Made by a program: the position numbers and the translations under genes | Shown: positions 1 through 12,098 of the stretch, one piece after another | Layout of the letters: each line of letters opens with the position of its first letter | How positions within the stretch are numbered: position 1 is the first letter of the stretch | Notes under the pieces: generated by a model | Told to the model about the DNA's origin: nothing | The model's input: only the letters and a program-made list of their open reading frames with translations | Databases searched by the model: none | DNA from: Folioceros fuciformis | Taxonomy: Eukaryota; Anthocerotophyta; Anthocerotopsida; Anthocerotales | Direction: 5' to 3' | Assembly: GCA_049999805.1 (NCBI GenBank) | Contig: JBNGIO010005721.1 | Coordinates: 43,654-80,628 of the forward strand | DNA: 36,975 nucleotides

Positions 1-930
1 GTCGGGTAGGGACGACTCGGAGAGAGAGAAAATCCTAGAGAGAGAAAGAGAGAGAGAGAGTGGGGCCCACGAGTGGTAGCCCGAAAGACGACGGTAGTAG
101 TCCATTGGGGAACGGAGGGTAGTCCGGTGGCCCACCAAGAGTAGTCCAGGGGAAGGTAGTCCCTAGTGCGACTGGGTGGTACGAGAGTCGTCTGGTGGGA
201 GAAGTAAGGGGGTTGGGTGAGGACCGAGCACTGGACGTGTGTGCGTGGGTCAGTTGAGTTTAGGTGCTAATTGACTTTAGAAGCTAACCTGTGTAGTTTA
301 ACACGTATCATTCCCTTGGGATCGAATCCCAGAGCTACAACAACATAGAGGGCTTGTGTGGACCTCGCGGTACCCCCGGGTACCATATTTTAACCCCACA
401 CCATAGGAGAAAACGTATCACCATAATCGATCCCTGGTATTTGGCTCGAGACGATTCTTTAAAGACCAGCGTAGCTTGCCGCGGGACCCCATCTATGGAG
501 TAGATTCCGATGGTGGGTGTGCCTTCGTTGCATGGATTGTGCTCTCCTCCCTTGCTTTTCCGCCCTGCCGCCTAGAACCCGAAATGCAGCGCAGGGTTGC
601 TTCTAGGACCTCAGTTTTGCTTTGCTATGCTTGGTTTGGCAGTAAGCAACCGTGGCGTTCAGAAGTTTCGGGTTGCCAATGTGCGGAATTTGATGTCCGA
701 GTGCTTGGAAACAAGCTAACACTAAAGCGTGGTTCTACAATCCCGAGGGGAGCGAGGACTAGACCACCCGGCATCAATTCCGCCCCAATCGGCCGGTTTC
801 TCCCGAGCACTTGCAAGGTGATGATTTTCCCCTCCCGGGCAGGCTTGGATCTTAGGGATGAGATTTGTAGCGGGAATGCTAGGGATTATGCCCAAGCTTT
901 CGTCCTTGACGTGGTTTCGTGGCAACCATT
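1..930. other. Gene-free left end, repeat-rich
   Basis: I see no convincing gene in this stretch. It holds a GA-rich microsatellite (about 19-60), a degenerate tandem repeat carrying GTAGTCC (76-162), a tRNA B-box-like palindromic segment (about 314-340) and a small inverted repeat (GGTACCC, 2-base spacer, GGGTACC) near 369-384. The open frames here lack recognisable motifs. The mixture would fit the end of an old retroelement, but no LTR pair, polyprotein or clear primer-binding site is visible. Confidence 0.4.
76..162. repeat. Degenerate ~22-base tandem repeat (GTAGTCC core)
   Basis: The heptamer GTAGTCC occurs at 97, 119, 141 and 156, and a variant GTAGCCC occurs at 76. The first four spacings are 21, 22 and 22 bases, and the last is 15. 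The sequence between cores is only weakly alike, so this is an old or selected tandem array. Confidence 0.5.
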
Positions 931-933
931 CAT

Positions 934-1160
934 GCAGGGCTAGCAATTCTCATCTGGAAGCTGGATGCAGACACTTATTTGGACAACCCGGTGCTAGAGA
1001 GGATAAAAAAGGAGCGCGGGTACAATCACTGGGTATGTTGGAAGTGTCAGATTCGTGCTGTGCAGCATCGGAACTTCCGGGTGTCTCCTTCCAGCGACAT
1101 GCAGGCCTTGAGGCTCTTCATCGAGGTGCCAAGACTAGGGATAAAACAAAGTAGGTGTCC
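934..1160 (+). pseudogene. Acireductone dioxygenase-like gene fragment
   Basis: The frame around 934-1030 reads LIWKLDADTYLDNPVLERIK followed by KERGYN. This matches the 'LGVLYWKLDAD-Y---PELE-IRKERGY' segment of the cupin-type acireductone dioxygenase of methionine salvage. About 70 bases downstream the same frame gives ALRLFIEVP, which matches the 'KALRLFVGVPVWTP' segment near the enzyme's C-terminus. The stretch between, which in real enzymes holds the iron-binding His and Glu residues (HLHTDEEIRY region), is absent. A candidate donor (GTATGT, at 1031) and candidate acceptors (gcag) flank the pieces, so the copy may descend from an intron-bearing gene rather than a retrocopy. It cannot encode an active enzyme as it stands. 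The homology is my reading by eye and was not confirmed by a search. Confidence 0.5.
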
Positions 1161-1596
1161 TGATCAGGACTCCTACTTTGTGCCCTGTGACTGAAGCGGG
1201 CACAAACGTTATGTCCAAACTGTTTGGACTGCATACAGCTGCCCTAAAATTTATGTGAAAGAACCCATGTTCGTATCAGTATTCCATAGACACACATCTA
1301 GACATAATGAAACATTTTCTGATTGTAGAGTAAAAGATTCAAAACCTAGCCATGATGGAACTTATATACATAACTACAATTCAAAACATCATTACTAGAG
1401 AATTCCAAGCACTTGGTTACTCTTAGCGTTTAAGGTCAATTTGTGACATTCGTAAGCCGGTCTGACCAACGAGAATATCTTACTTTCGTTTGCTCATGGT
1501 GGACTTAGTACTTCACAAGAGGCTAATGAGATTTGATTTCTCACCCCATGCGTAGTCGCCTGCCACCGTCCTGGCTGTGGGCTCCAGGTCAAGGCG
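1161..1596. other. Intergenic, upstream of the DYW PPR gene
   Basis: No gene is seen. This stretch should hold the promoter and 5' leader of the PPR gene that begins at 1597. I see no clear TATA box. Confidence 0.4.
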
Positions 1597-4296
1597 ATGC
1601 GTCGGGGCATGCTGGTGTCAACCTTACAGATTGGTGAGTGTGCCGGGATTCGACGAGAAGCTCCCGCCAAGTCCGCCTCACGCTCAGGGAGTCAATCCAC
1701 GGCAACCAACCAGGCCTCCAGGTGTAGCAGTCATAGGAGCCCAAAATTTACGCTTCCGACAAAATGTGTGGATGGGGAGGAGGTATGGGTCGATGGTCGT
1801 CGCCAGGAGCAGGAGCACTTGTGGCGACAATGGTTTCTGGATCCTTCCATGTGGTGGGACAGGAGATCAGACAAGAAGAGCTCCCGGTCGCCTGACTTCC
1901 GGCGGAAGGGGTCCGGGGAGGTTCTGTGGTTAGACAGCTTGTTTAAGCCAGCTTGGGTCGATGGGCAGCTCGTTTCCTTGGATACGCAGATCGGTCATGG
2001 TGCCTGTCCTTCCAAGTGGAGCTCTGCTTTGCTGGATAAGACTGAACCTGGAAGGCTTGCAGAATTGGATGTGGGAGTCGTTACTGCCGCGACCGTGAGC
2101 ACACTATGTCAGCAGGGGAAGCATTTTGAGGCTGTGGGAGCTTTGGAAACTTTGGGGCTGACGGACTCTGATGCAGCGATTTCTCGGGCTCTGTTTTACA
2201 CTTTGAAACTGTGTACAGTGAAGAAGGATCTGGCTGTGGGGCAGCGAGTTCATGAACTCGTTGTCGAACTCGGGTACGAGGCGGATGCCTACTTGGGGAA
2301 CCATATCTTGCGCATGTATGCATCTGGGGGTAGGTTGCAGGAGGCTATGGATGTGTTCACCAGGGTTGCCAAACCGGATGGTTTCCTGTGGGTTTCCATC
2401 ATCTCTGCGTATGCCAAGCATGGGAAGCCTAGGGAGGCCATACGTCTGTACCGTGAGATGTGCAGTTCAGGAGTGAAAGCGGATGCCCACGTATTCGTAG
2501 CTGCCCTCAAAGCTTGCACGTTGGCGGCGGACTTGGAGTCTGGCAGAAAAGTGCATTGTGATTTCTTGTACAGTGGGATTCCCCTTAACGTGTTTGTTGG
2601 CAGCTCCCTGGTGGACATGTATGCAAAGTGTGGTGATCTGAAAGCCGCACGCCAGGTTTTTGATGGCATGGCCACGAAGAATGTGATTACGTGGAATGCT
2701 CTGATATCTGGGTATGCAAAATTTGGTGAACTGGAATATGCGCACCAGGTTTTTGACAGTATGACCACTAAGAATGTGGTGACATGGAATGCTCTGATAG
2801 CTGGGTATGTTGAGCACGGGCTCGAACATGATGCACTTCTCCTGCATGGGCAAATGGAGCAAGTGGGCCTTGTTTTAGGTGATAATGTTACTTTTTCTTG
2901 CCTTCTGAAGGCCTGTGCAAGCACTAGTTCCTTACAGAAGGGCAGGCAGCTGCACTCACAGATAGTGGAAAGGGGACTGCTGGATGACATAGTGGTGAGC
3001 AACTGCCTTGTGGACATGTATGCAAAGTGTGGAGAAATGGAGGATGCACGCTGGGTTTTTGACAGCATGGCCACGAGGGATGTGGTGATATGGACTGTGC
3101 TGATTTCGGGGTACGCCGAGCAAGGGCTCGGGCACGAGTCACTTGCTCTGTATAGACAAATGGAGGAGGAGGGCCTCGTGTTGGCTGACACTGTTACTTT
3201 TGCGTGCCTTCTGAAGGCCTGTTCAAGCACTGGTGCCTTGCAGACGGGCAAGCAGCTGCACGCACAGATCGTGCAAAGGGGACTGTTGGATAGCGTAGTG
3301 TTGGGCAGCTGCCTGGTGGACATGTATGCAAAATCTGGTGAACTGCGAAATGCACGCCAGGTATTTGACAGCATGGCCATAAAGGACGTGGTTACATGGA
3401 CAGCGCTGATATCTGGATACGGTATTTGTGATGATGGTCGCAGAGCACTAGCCTGTTTCGAGGAGATGTTAGCTGCCGGTATTCGGCCTAGTGGTGCTAC
3501 TTTTAGTTGCCTTCTTGTTGCATGCAATCATGAGGGGCTGGTTCACGAGGGTCGCAAACACTTTGATTCCATGACTGAACTGCATGGCATCAAACCTAAT
3601 ATCGAGCATTACACCTGTATGATTGATCTTCTTGGGCGCGCAGGCCACTTGGATGAGGCACAGAAGATGCTGGTGTCATGTGAGGGCAGAAGGGATGTTG
3701 TGGGGCTGATGTCTTTGCTGAATGCCTGTCAAATTCACGGGGATATAGAGAGGGCGACCTGGTGCTTTGAATGCATTGTTGAGCTAGACCCCCAGGACGC
3801 AGCCGCATATGTGCTTATGGCCAATGCCTACGCAAAGGCAGGGAGGTGGACCGATGTAGACAGGGTTGAAAGACAGAGAACGGCATCAGAAGCCAACAAG
3901 AAACCTGCAGTGGCGAGCATTGAAGTGAATAAGGAGGTACATAGGTTTTTGGTAGGAGAAGCTAGAGAAGATGTTGCACTTAAAGTAGAGAGAACAACTG
4001 CTCGTCTGAAGCAGGAAGGTGGCCACGTACCTCACACGAAGTTGGTGTTGAAGCCCCTGTGCGAGAAGGAAAAGGACGACTTGCTTTGTGGGCATGCTGA
4101 GAAGCTTGCTCTGGCCTTCGGTCTCCTGAACACCCCTGGTGGTACACCTCTTGTGGTAACGAAGAATCTACGCATGTGCAGCGACTGCCACAGCTCCACC
4201 AAGATCATGTCAAGGCTTGAACAGAGAGACATCGTTGTAAGGGATGGCTACCGTGTACATCGATTCGCAGCAGGTTGTTGCAGTTGTAAGGATTGA
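1597..4296 (+). CDS. PLS-class PPR protein with DYW deaminase domain
   Basis: This intronless gene encodes 899 residues. The first ~100 residues are rich in Arg and Ser, as expected of an organelle presequence. From about residue 190 to 690 run P, L and S PPR motifs, including LVDMYAKCGDLKAARQVF and an SS-like run (VITWNALISGYAKFGELEYA). E1 and E2 follow (CMIDLLGRAGHLDEA, LLNACQIHGDIERA, AAAYVLMANAYAKAGRW). The DYW domain covers about 808-899 and keeps its zinc and catalytic signature: HAE near 833-835, CSDC near 861-864, and VHRF with CCSC at the end. Such proteins bind one organelle transcript site and deaminate C to U. Two oddities: the PG box reads KKPAVASIEV instead of a K-x-PG form, and the protein ends at CSCKD, without the final Tyr-Trp. 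Whether it edits RNA is therefore uncertain. Its L motifs are ordinary, unlike those of the cluster at 16.5-32.6 kb. Confidence 0.93.
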   Translation: MRRGMLVSTLQIGECAGIRREAPAKSASRSGSQSTATNQASRCSSHRSPKFTLPTKCVDGEEVWVDGRRQEQEHLWRQWFLDPSMWWDRRSDKKSSRSPDFRRKGSGEVLWLDSLFKPAWVDGQLVSLDTQIGHGACPSKWSSALLDKTEPGRLAELDVGVVTAATVSTLCQQGKHFEAVGALETLGLTDSDAAISRALFYTLKLCTVKKDLAVGQRVHELVVELGYEADAYLGNHILRMYASGGRLQEAMDVFTRVAKPDGFLWVSIISAYAKHGKPREAIRLYREMCSSGVKADAHVFVAALKACTLAADLESGRKVHCDFLYSGIPLNVFVGSSLVDMYAKCGDLKAARQVFDGMATKNVITWNALISGYAKFGELEYAHQVFDSMTTKNVVTWNALIAGYVEHGLEHDALLLHGQMEQVGLVLGDNVTFSCLLKACASTSSLQKGRQLHSQIVERGLLDDIVVSNCLVDMYAKCGEMEDARWVFDSMATRDVVIWTVLISGYAEQGLGHESLALYRQMEEEGLVLADTVTFACLLKACSSTGALQTGKQLHAQIVQRGLLDSVVLGSCLVDMYAKSGELRNARQVFDSMAIKDVVTWTALISGYGICDDGRRALACFEEMLAAGIRPSGATFSCLLVACNHEGLVHEGRKHFDSMTELHGIKPNIEHYTCMIDLLGRAGHLDEAQKMLVSCEGRRDVVGLMSLLNACQIHGDIERATWCFECIVELDPQDAAAYVLMANAYAKAGRWTDVDRVERQRTASEANKKPAVASIEVNKEVHRFLVGEAREDVALKVERTTARLKQEGGHVPHTKLVLKPLCEKEKDDLLCGHAEKLALAFGLLNTPGGTPLVVTKNLRMCSDCHSSTKIMSRLEQRDIVVRDGYRVHRFAAGCCSCKD

Positions 4297-4608
4297 TCCC
4301 GCAAAGACGGAAAAGAAGAGTTCTAGTACAGTCGATTAAGGATGGCACAGAGCGGCTACTGTTCATCGAGTTCGTCAGGTGAAAAACCTTTACGTTTTGG
4401 AGACATGTGTTCACTGAGACCACGCTCTCTCCACGTAACGCGCCCTACGTAGCGAGTACTCCAAGTAGTCATTTGGGTCCCACCCAGTCCTGTTTGGATC
4501 CACTGCGAGGAAGTTTCCAGGTATGACGTGGACCCATTACCACGAACTTTCGAGGGCATCTTCTGTTTTGGCGGGCACAAAGTATTAAAGTGGGGCTGCT
4601 CGATCAAC
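4297..4608. other. Intergenic, PPR 3' end to GST-like start
   Basis: A 312-base gap holds the 3' region of the PPR gene and the promoter and leader of the GST-like gene. No coding signal or clear promoter motif is recognised. Confidence 0.4.
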
Positions 4609-4889
4609 ATGGCGTTGAGTGGGATGGCGCCACCTCGTCTCGTCTCCATTGGTACGTTGAAATGCGGCAGACCTATCGTGGAATGTCGGCGTCTGGCAAC
4701 AATGAGGTTTCATAGTGTCTGTTTTTCGACTTCTTTCTCGTTGCATCTCTCGTTTCTGATCGCACTTGTTATTACTGAATGCAGCCCCGTCTCATTACTG
4801 CGAAAAGGTGCGTGCATTTTGCTGCCGATGTGGGATGTGCTTCACTATCTGGCCCGTGAGGGGATGCATTGAGGACCTGCTGGATGCTG

Positions 4890-4922
<33 letters not shown>

Positions 4923-6099
4923 CAGGCAAGATGGGCTCTCGAACGAGCTGGTGTGGAGTTCACTGAGGCTAAGCATGTGCCAGGTCTTCATCTCCTCGCT
5001 ACAAAGTGAGTGAGATGTATGTGTGGGTCGTGGATCGAGGTTGGGTGAAGGATTGTGATGAAAGATTGTGGGACTCATGGGAGGGTGGTGGAGGTTTAGG
5101 AATTTGGGGGAAGGGACGAGTTGCCCGAAGCTGGTGATCAAGGGCAGGGATGGGGAGGCGAGCAAAGTGCTGAACCAGTCGACCGAGATACTGCATTTTT
5201 CAGATTCCTATGTCGCCGAGGAGGGAGGTCGGTTGTACCCCGCGGATGAGGAGGCCAGGAAGGTGGTTGAGGAGTGGGGTGAGTTGGGAGTATGGGTTTC
5301 TGTTATTGGTTTTGCAATGATGGTATACTGAGGCTCGTGGGTGGTGTGATGTTTTGGTCGTGGGTTTCAGAGAAGAAGTTTGATGACGTCTTAGGTCCTC
5401 ATCTGCGGAGATGGGCGTACTCTTCTCTGCTCTTTCACAAATGGAGCCACCGGCTTCTCACGGCTGGTGAGTGTGGCGGAGGTTGGACATGGCCTTCGGG
5501 TCTAGGGTGCCAGCCGGAGTGTTGATGTTTGTGTGGGCTTTGCAGGAGCTTCTGCCACGGAGAGGAGAGTAGCATGGGTGATGGGACCGGTTCTGAGACG
5601 TGGGATAGCGAAAGGTGTGGGTCTGGACCAGCCCAACGCAAAGCAGAGATCCCTGGACCGGTTGCGCGAGATTTTCAAGGAGGTGGATGATGCGCTGGCC
5701 GATGGGAGGCCTTTCATCTGCGGGCAGAGCTTCACTGCTGCGGACCTGACGTTTGCTGCCCTCGGCTGTGCATGCGTTGCTGGTGCAGGGTATGATGTGA
5801 GGAAGAATTCGGCATCTCCATGCTGCCTACGAAACACATCTCTTGGCTCATGTTGATGGGTGTGGCATGGCAGGTTTCCTGACATCAACGATCCCGACTG
5901 CCCCAAAGATCTGGCTGATGAAGTGCGAGCCTTCCAGCAGACAGCAGCTGGCAAGGTAAACGATAGGGAAGCAGCGCGGGGCCCCAGTCTTGGAAATCAA
6001 TCCTTTTGCAGCTGACACTTTTGCCTTGTCTTGCTGTAGCACATAATCCATCTTTACAAGTCCGAGCGGCAAAAGGTTGTTGGGTCGAAGAGCAAGTAG
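4609..6099 (+). CDS. Glutathione S-transferase-like protein (8 exons)
   Basis: I assembled eight exons by GT-AG signals and protein similarity: 4609-4651, 4785-4807, 4926-5005, 5100-5278, 5371-5466, 5546-5789, 5874-5955 and 6040-6099. They sum to 807 bases (268 residues), with the frame kept at every junction. The N-terminal thioredoxin-like part has PSHYCEKARWALERAG at 16-31, where SHYC is the likely active-site strip. It then has TSCPKLV at 55-61 with the cis-proline, and STEIL at 76-80, equivalent to the glutathione-binding acidic turn. The all-helical C-terminal domain has LGPHLRRWAY and FTAADLTFAAL (~200-210). This is the single-chain family of about 250-270 residues seen in plants and bacteria. 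The substrate is unknown. Exon 2 is a 23-base microexon, and intron 2 holds a (TG)15 run against its acceptor. Exon 6 could be argued to read further, but the donor at 5790 keeps the frame. Confidence 0.85.
4891..4920. repeat. (TG)15 microsatellite inside intron 2 of the GST-like gene
   Basis: Fifteen TG units end directly before TTCAG, the predicted 3' splice site of exon 3 (4926). The repeat therefore takes the place of the usual pyrimidine tract. Confidence 0.95.
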
Positions 6100-6486
6100 A
6101 ATATGGGGAGCGTCGAAGGCAAGGACGAGAGCTAAAGGAAATTGTGTTATGTGGTGATTTGTGATATTCGCTAGACCGATTTGTGAGTGTCAATTTTAGC
6201 TGAAATGCAAACGATGCGGCCATGCGTATGCACTTTATGATGCAGTAAGAAGAAACGGGAGTGTTGTTTTTAGCTATGGCAATTTGAATGATCAACTTTC
6301 TCCAAGTATTATACAGTAGCAGAAATAGCCGATTGTTGAAACAAAGTTGTGGGTTATCAGACTAGCTGGGCTTACAGTGCACTGAAGGTAGCTTTCACCC
6401 ACGTAAAGAATTTGTCTTGGTGTATGGTATAAAACTATCGTGAACCTTTGGGTACAACAAAACCTCGAAACCGTTATCTAAAGAAG
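6100..6486. other. Convergent 3' region between GST-like and RING genes
   Basis: The GST-like gene ends at 6099 on + and the RING gene ends at 6487 on -. The 387 bases between should be shared 3' UTR and terminator sequence. No gene is seen. Confidence 0.5.
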
Positions 6487-7176
6487 TCACATATTCGAGA
6501 CTCGACCGTACCCAGACCTCACAAGCAGATACGACTCCACTCGATCCCCGAACAGTTGTCTGGACACATGCATGAGGAGTAATCTCGAAACGTGACATGT
6601 ACCGGTGACGAAGGTGAAAAACACACCCATACCCAACCCTCCTAGAGAAAACCAGCAGAACACGATGCCTCCGAGGATGGCTGTCCACCACCAGAGGAAC
6701 ATGTGCATGAATGAGAGGGGGAGGAAGCAGAGGAACAGTATCAAAGTCTTTATCAGCCTCGCAACTTGCCATACCTTCTCATCCAGCATGCCGGAAAGCC
6801 ATGCCTTCATGGTCTCCGAATCACTGCCACTGCAATGAGATGGAGCAGCTCTCACCGGGTCCTTCTGTGCAGAGCCAAGTGAAGGATGCTCAGCCTCCGC
6901 TGGCACAGCACAGCTGAGAGTACGAAGAAGCATAAAGTTCTTGGGTAATTTGCCAGACCATAAGCACCATAGCCGGCATTCAGGGCACTGCAAGGCCTTC
7001 TTCCCGGGCTCGGAGCCTGTCATAACCAGCTGCTCCACGCAGCCTCTGCATAATGTGTGGCCGCAATGCAGCACCAGTGGAACGTTCTGTTCTTCTGACA
7101 GCAAGACCCAGCATACAGGACACTCGGGAAGGTGCAATATTCTAACCCCCGGTTGCCGTGACCCCTTGTGATCCAT
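6487..7176 (-). CDS. Membrane-anchored C3HC4 RING-finger protein
   Basis: A single-exon gene of 229 residues. The RING lies at 19-67 with C19-x2-C22, C38-x-H40-x2-C43-x2-C46 and C64-x2-C67, the C3HC4 pattern of E3 ubiquitin ligases that recruit E2 enzymes. A Pro-rich link follows, then two hydrophobic spans at about 138-160 and 163-195 (LIKTLILFLCFLPLSFMHMF, then a Gly/Phe-rich span), so the RING should face the cytosol from an internal membrane. The start is the first in-frame ATG, just before the RING. It is divergent from the NSI-like gene, with 1.3 kb between starts. The ligase role is inferred from the family, and the targets and membrane are unknown. Confidence 0.85.
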   Translation of the reverse strand: MDHKGSRQPGVRILHLPECPVCWVLLSEEQNVPLVLHCGHTLCRGCVEQLVMTGSEPGKKALQCPECRLWCLWSGKLPKNFMLLRTLSCAVPAEAEHPSLGSAQKDPVRAAPSHCSGSDSETMKAWLSGMLDEKVWQVARLIKTLILFLCFLPLSFMHMFLWWWTAILGGIVFCWFSLGGLGMGVFFTFVTGTCHVSRLLLMHVSRQLFGDRVESYLLVRSGYGRVSNM

Positions 7177-9302
<2,126 letters not shown>

Positions 9303-9659
9303 GGTTGGCTTGAACTGATAAAGGAAGGCGTCATGATCTTCTTGCTAAGGAAGTGGGCATTCAACTGGACTGAGAATGAGGGAGTGGCAATTGCCTGCCG
9401 GATAGCAGAAATATCTGCACCTCCTCTGATGCTCCTCAGCCCGGAGCATGCAAGCTGTAATTTATTGTGAAGGCCGGATACATGCATCTATCAGATGCGT
9501 GGGGGTGGACGCAGGTCCTAGACTGTTGGAATGGGTACTTCGATGCAGACGTTTCCAACAATCTGTTAGGCTGTTCGCATCTATAGATTGTGGCATCTAT
9601 AGATGGTATTTAAAGTGCTCTTGTAAATGACCCAAAATCAGAGCACCGGTAACCTTTGG
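9303..9659. other. Convergent 3' region between NSI-like and glycosyltransferase genes
   Basis: Both neighbours end here, at 9302 on + and 9660 on -. The region probably holds both 3' UTRs. No gene is seen. Confidence 0.5.
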
Positions 9660-11739
9660 CTACCAGCGCCAGAAACTCGACGGTTTATTTGTAATGGGAA
9701 AGTTGGTCAGCACTTTGGGTAAGCTATTTGGGTTGAACTTGCGAGCAAAAAGATGACAAGGTGTCGCAACGCCGCGTATCTTGCAGTGGACATACCTCTT
9801 CCTACCCTGCCAAGCACAAAGCAGACATCTGTGTCACTCAAGTACAACTGCGCCGCGCCTGGAGACGGCAGTGAAATGGGAGAAGAAGTGATGAATATGT
9901 AATTCACACTCACATCATTACTGTCTTTGCGCTCCACCACCTTCACATTCTGCACGGGGATATAAAGTCGGATGTCAGTGCTCAAATCCTGTTAAGATAG
10001 TAACCCTACATAGACCACTGCATTTCCGGAGAGAAAATGCACTACCTGAAGCCGTCGAGCCAAATGTCTTGTGACTTCACTGTGTTGGAATTCATGAGGG
10101 TGCCACAACCCCTCTGACCAGTCCACATACGTCGTACTCCACTTCGCTATACCAGCCGGGTCCATCATCTGAGACACGAGGTCGACATTAAACATGAAGC
10201 GTGATGCTAGGTAGGTATGAATCCACAGGGGATCGACCACTTACATGCAAGAGTGTCTGTGGGTAATGCTCGTCAGGATAGCAATTTTTGTATTCGTCCC
10301 CTTTCTGTTTTCCACCAAGATGTGTCCCACGGTCAACCGAGCAGGCAAGGATTGAGGCTCCTGTGCAATGAAAACGTCTGTACTGTGCACTTGGCCTTCC
10401 TTGCAATCAGTTCATGATAAACCCACCTTGCAGAATTGCCTGAACTTCTCATAGTACAGAGTGTCACTGGCCAGGATTAAAGCATGTCGCCTTTGAATTG
10501 CAAACCACTGCAAAATAGCTCGATTGGCTTGAATCGGGATCAGCGCGAGACCCCGGAAGCCGCAAATGAAGCCAAATGAAACGAAACCAGACAAACCTGA
10601 GATCCTTTTCGCCAGTCAGTGATGAGAACTTCAGGTCCCATGCCCTCCAGATATCGCCCTCTTCCATGTGGACCGGGGTCATCAAAGCTGCAACACGAAC
10701 GCTTGCAGCTCGTCATACACGACTAATCTAACCAGCTGACAAGCAGCAGCAAAACTCAGTGTAAGACTTCTCACCATTCCAAAAAGCTGACGGGGGACCC
10801 CATCAGATAATCGTAGACGAAGTCAAAGTGCCTCAGAGGGACACACCTGTTAAAACCACAACAGGTCTCGGGAGTGTTCAGTAGCGACAGACAGTGCTTA
10901 ATACCTACAACACAACCGGATTTCCTTCACATACTTGTCTGAAAGAAGTACAAAAACTTCATTCGTCTTATCCGCAAGGGCGTGCGACAGCAACCGCCTC
11001 TCACCATCGATCATGTCTATACCGCCCCATGAGATCTGAACAAACACACATCAGAAAGGATTGACTGTCGGGACCACCATCATCGCTCTCCCGACTGCAA
11101 ACCTCCAAACAAATGTCCTGATCAATAAGGCAAACTACAAGGGGTCCACCATACAGCTTCGCTGCGGATATCTCTGCCGAAGAATGGGTCGGTCTTGTAA
11201 TGATTTTCAATGTCGGAGCCATCGTGTCGCGAGCCGTGGACATAAACACTATACCTGCCTTCGTGACCCTGCCCATATCACACCACCAAATCTCAGAGAT
11301 GACCCCGTGCAGATCCCCAAGCAACCTCTGCGACAGCCAGTTCGTCAGCTCCCACAAACTGCCCTTCACAACCCACAAATCCCACCTTGAAAAACTCAGC
11401 CCACGCTTCCTCGAAGGGCAATTCCCCAGGCGTCAGAAACATGAAGGCGACCCGGCCATCAAGATTTCGAGGCAGGCTCAGAACTTCCCTGGCACTCTCT
11501 TGCGCCCTCAGCTCCTCATCCGAATATCCCCGTGACGGACCAGGCAGTTGCTCGTCAAACTGTTCCTGCTCCTGATCCTGACCCTGCCATCGACTACAAA
11601 ACTCTGGGCCAATCCAGTCACAGGGTTGGAACGTCAAGAGGACAGGGGAAAGCGCCCATAACGCTAATGCCCCGACCACCAACACGATCACCAACCCCGA
11701 ACGCCAAACCTTCCGACCCCCCCATTTCTGGATTCTCAT
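9660..11739 (-). CDS. BC10-like glycosyltransferase (core-2/I-branching, DUF266) (10 exons)
   Basis: Ten exons assembled on the minus strand: 11386-11739, 11155-11268, 10935-11035, 10775-10846, 10597-10687, 10427-10507, 10245-10304, 10046-10168, 9914-9988 and 9660-9806. They sum to 1218 bases (405 residues) with the frame kept at every junction. Residues ~16-35 are one membrane span, as in type II Golgi enzymes. Family landmarks follow in order: VAFMFLTPGELPFEEAW (~97-113), GHEGRYSVYVH, GGIDMIDGERRLLSHAL, VLLSDKCVPL, FDDPGPHGRGRY (~215), WFAIQRRHALILASDTLYY (~245), CYPDEHY (~280), TYVDWSEGLWHP (~304) and HLFARKF near the end. Relatives in rice (BC10) act in wall and arabinogalactan glycosylation in the Golgi. 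The exact linkage made here cannot be told. A GTG 15 bases upstream is open in frame, but the ATG at 11739 is the natural start. Confidence 0.92.
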
Positions 11740-12098
11740 CTTCTCTCCCTCCACAAAAACAAATCATGCAACAACTACGTGACTGTAGTGGACTGTCATC
11801 GCCACCAAATGCTTCGAAGTAGAGTGTGAAAGTCGCAACACCAGGTTATTCCTTCCCCACATGTCGCCCGTTCAAAATCCCACTAATCTACAATTTGCAA
11901 TCACCCGAGTGTATAATTTTGACACTCGGCACGCATCCCATCAAAGGAACCACAATCACCTGCCAAGCTCCGGCGTGTTATCCCCGTACTTTCCACCCCC
12001 CAGCAACCTGCAAAGCGGCGGCGTACACAAACCTCCAGGCTTCGCCAATTTCATACGACGAATTACTGACAAAAATGAGCGGACAATCTGAGCCCTTC
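11740..12098. other. Intergenic between GNAT 3' end and glycosyltransferase start
   Basis: This 359-base gap holds the promoter and leader of the minus-strand glycosyltransferase and the 3' region of the minus-strand GNAT. No gene is seen. Confidence 0.5.

Noticed and set aside
281-345. tRNA gene or retroelement primer-binding site
   Set aside because: A B-box-like GATTCGATCC is present on the minus strand and the segment is palindromic, but there is no matching acceptor stem, anticodon arm or LTR end.
476-943. Open frame of 155 codons at the left end
   Set aside because: It starts at a non-ATG codon, shows no domain or compositional sign of coding, and overlaps several equally long frames.
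2289-3527. Long antisense open frame (412 codons) across the DYW PPR gene
   Set aside because: It mirrors the PPR repeats on the other strand. Repeated codons such as GCNAARTGYGG leave few antisense stops. It has no motif of its own. The same holds for the many long frames opposite the other five PPR genes.
5790-5850. Continuation of GST-like exon 6 past 5789
   Set aside because: Another frame there (EEFGISMLP) looks somewhat like the family, but reaching it needs a frameshift. The GTATGA donor at 5790 joins the next exon in frame.
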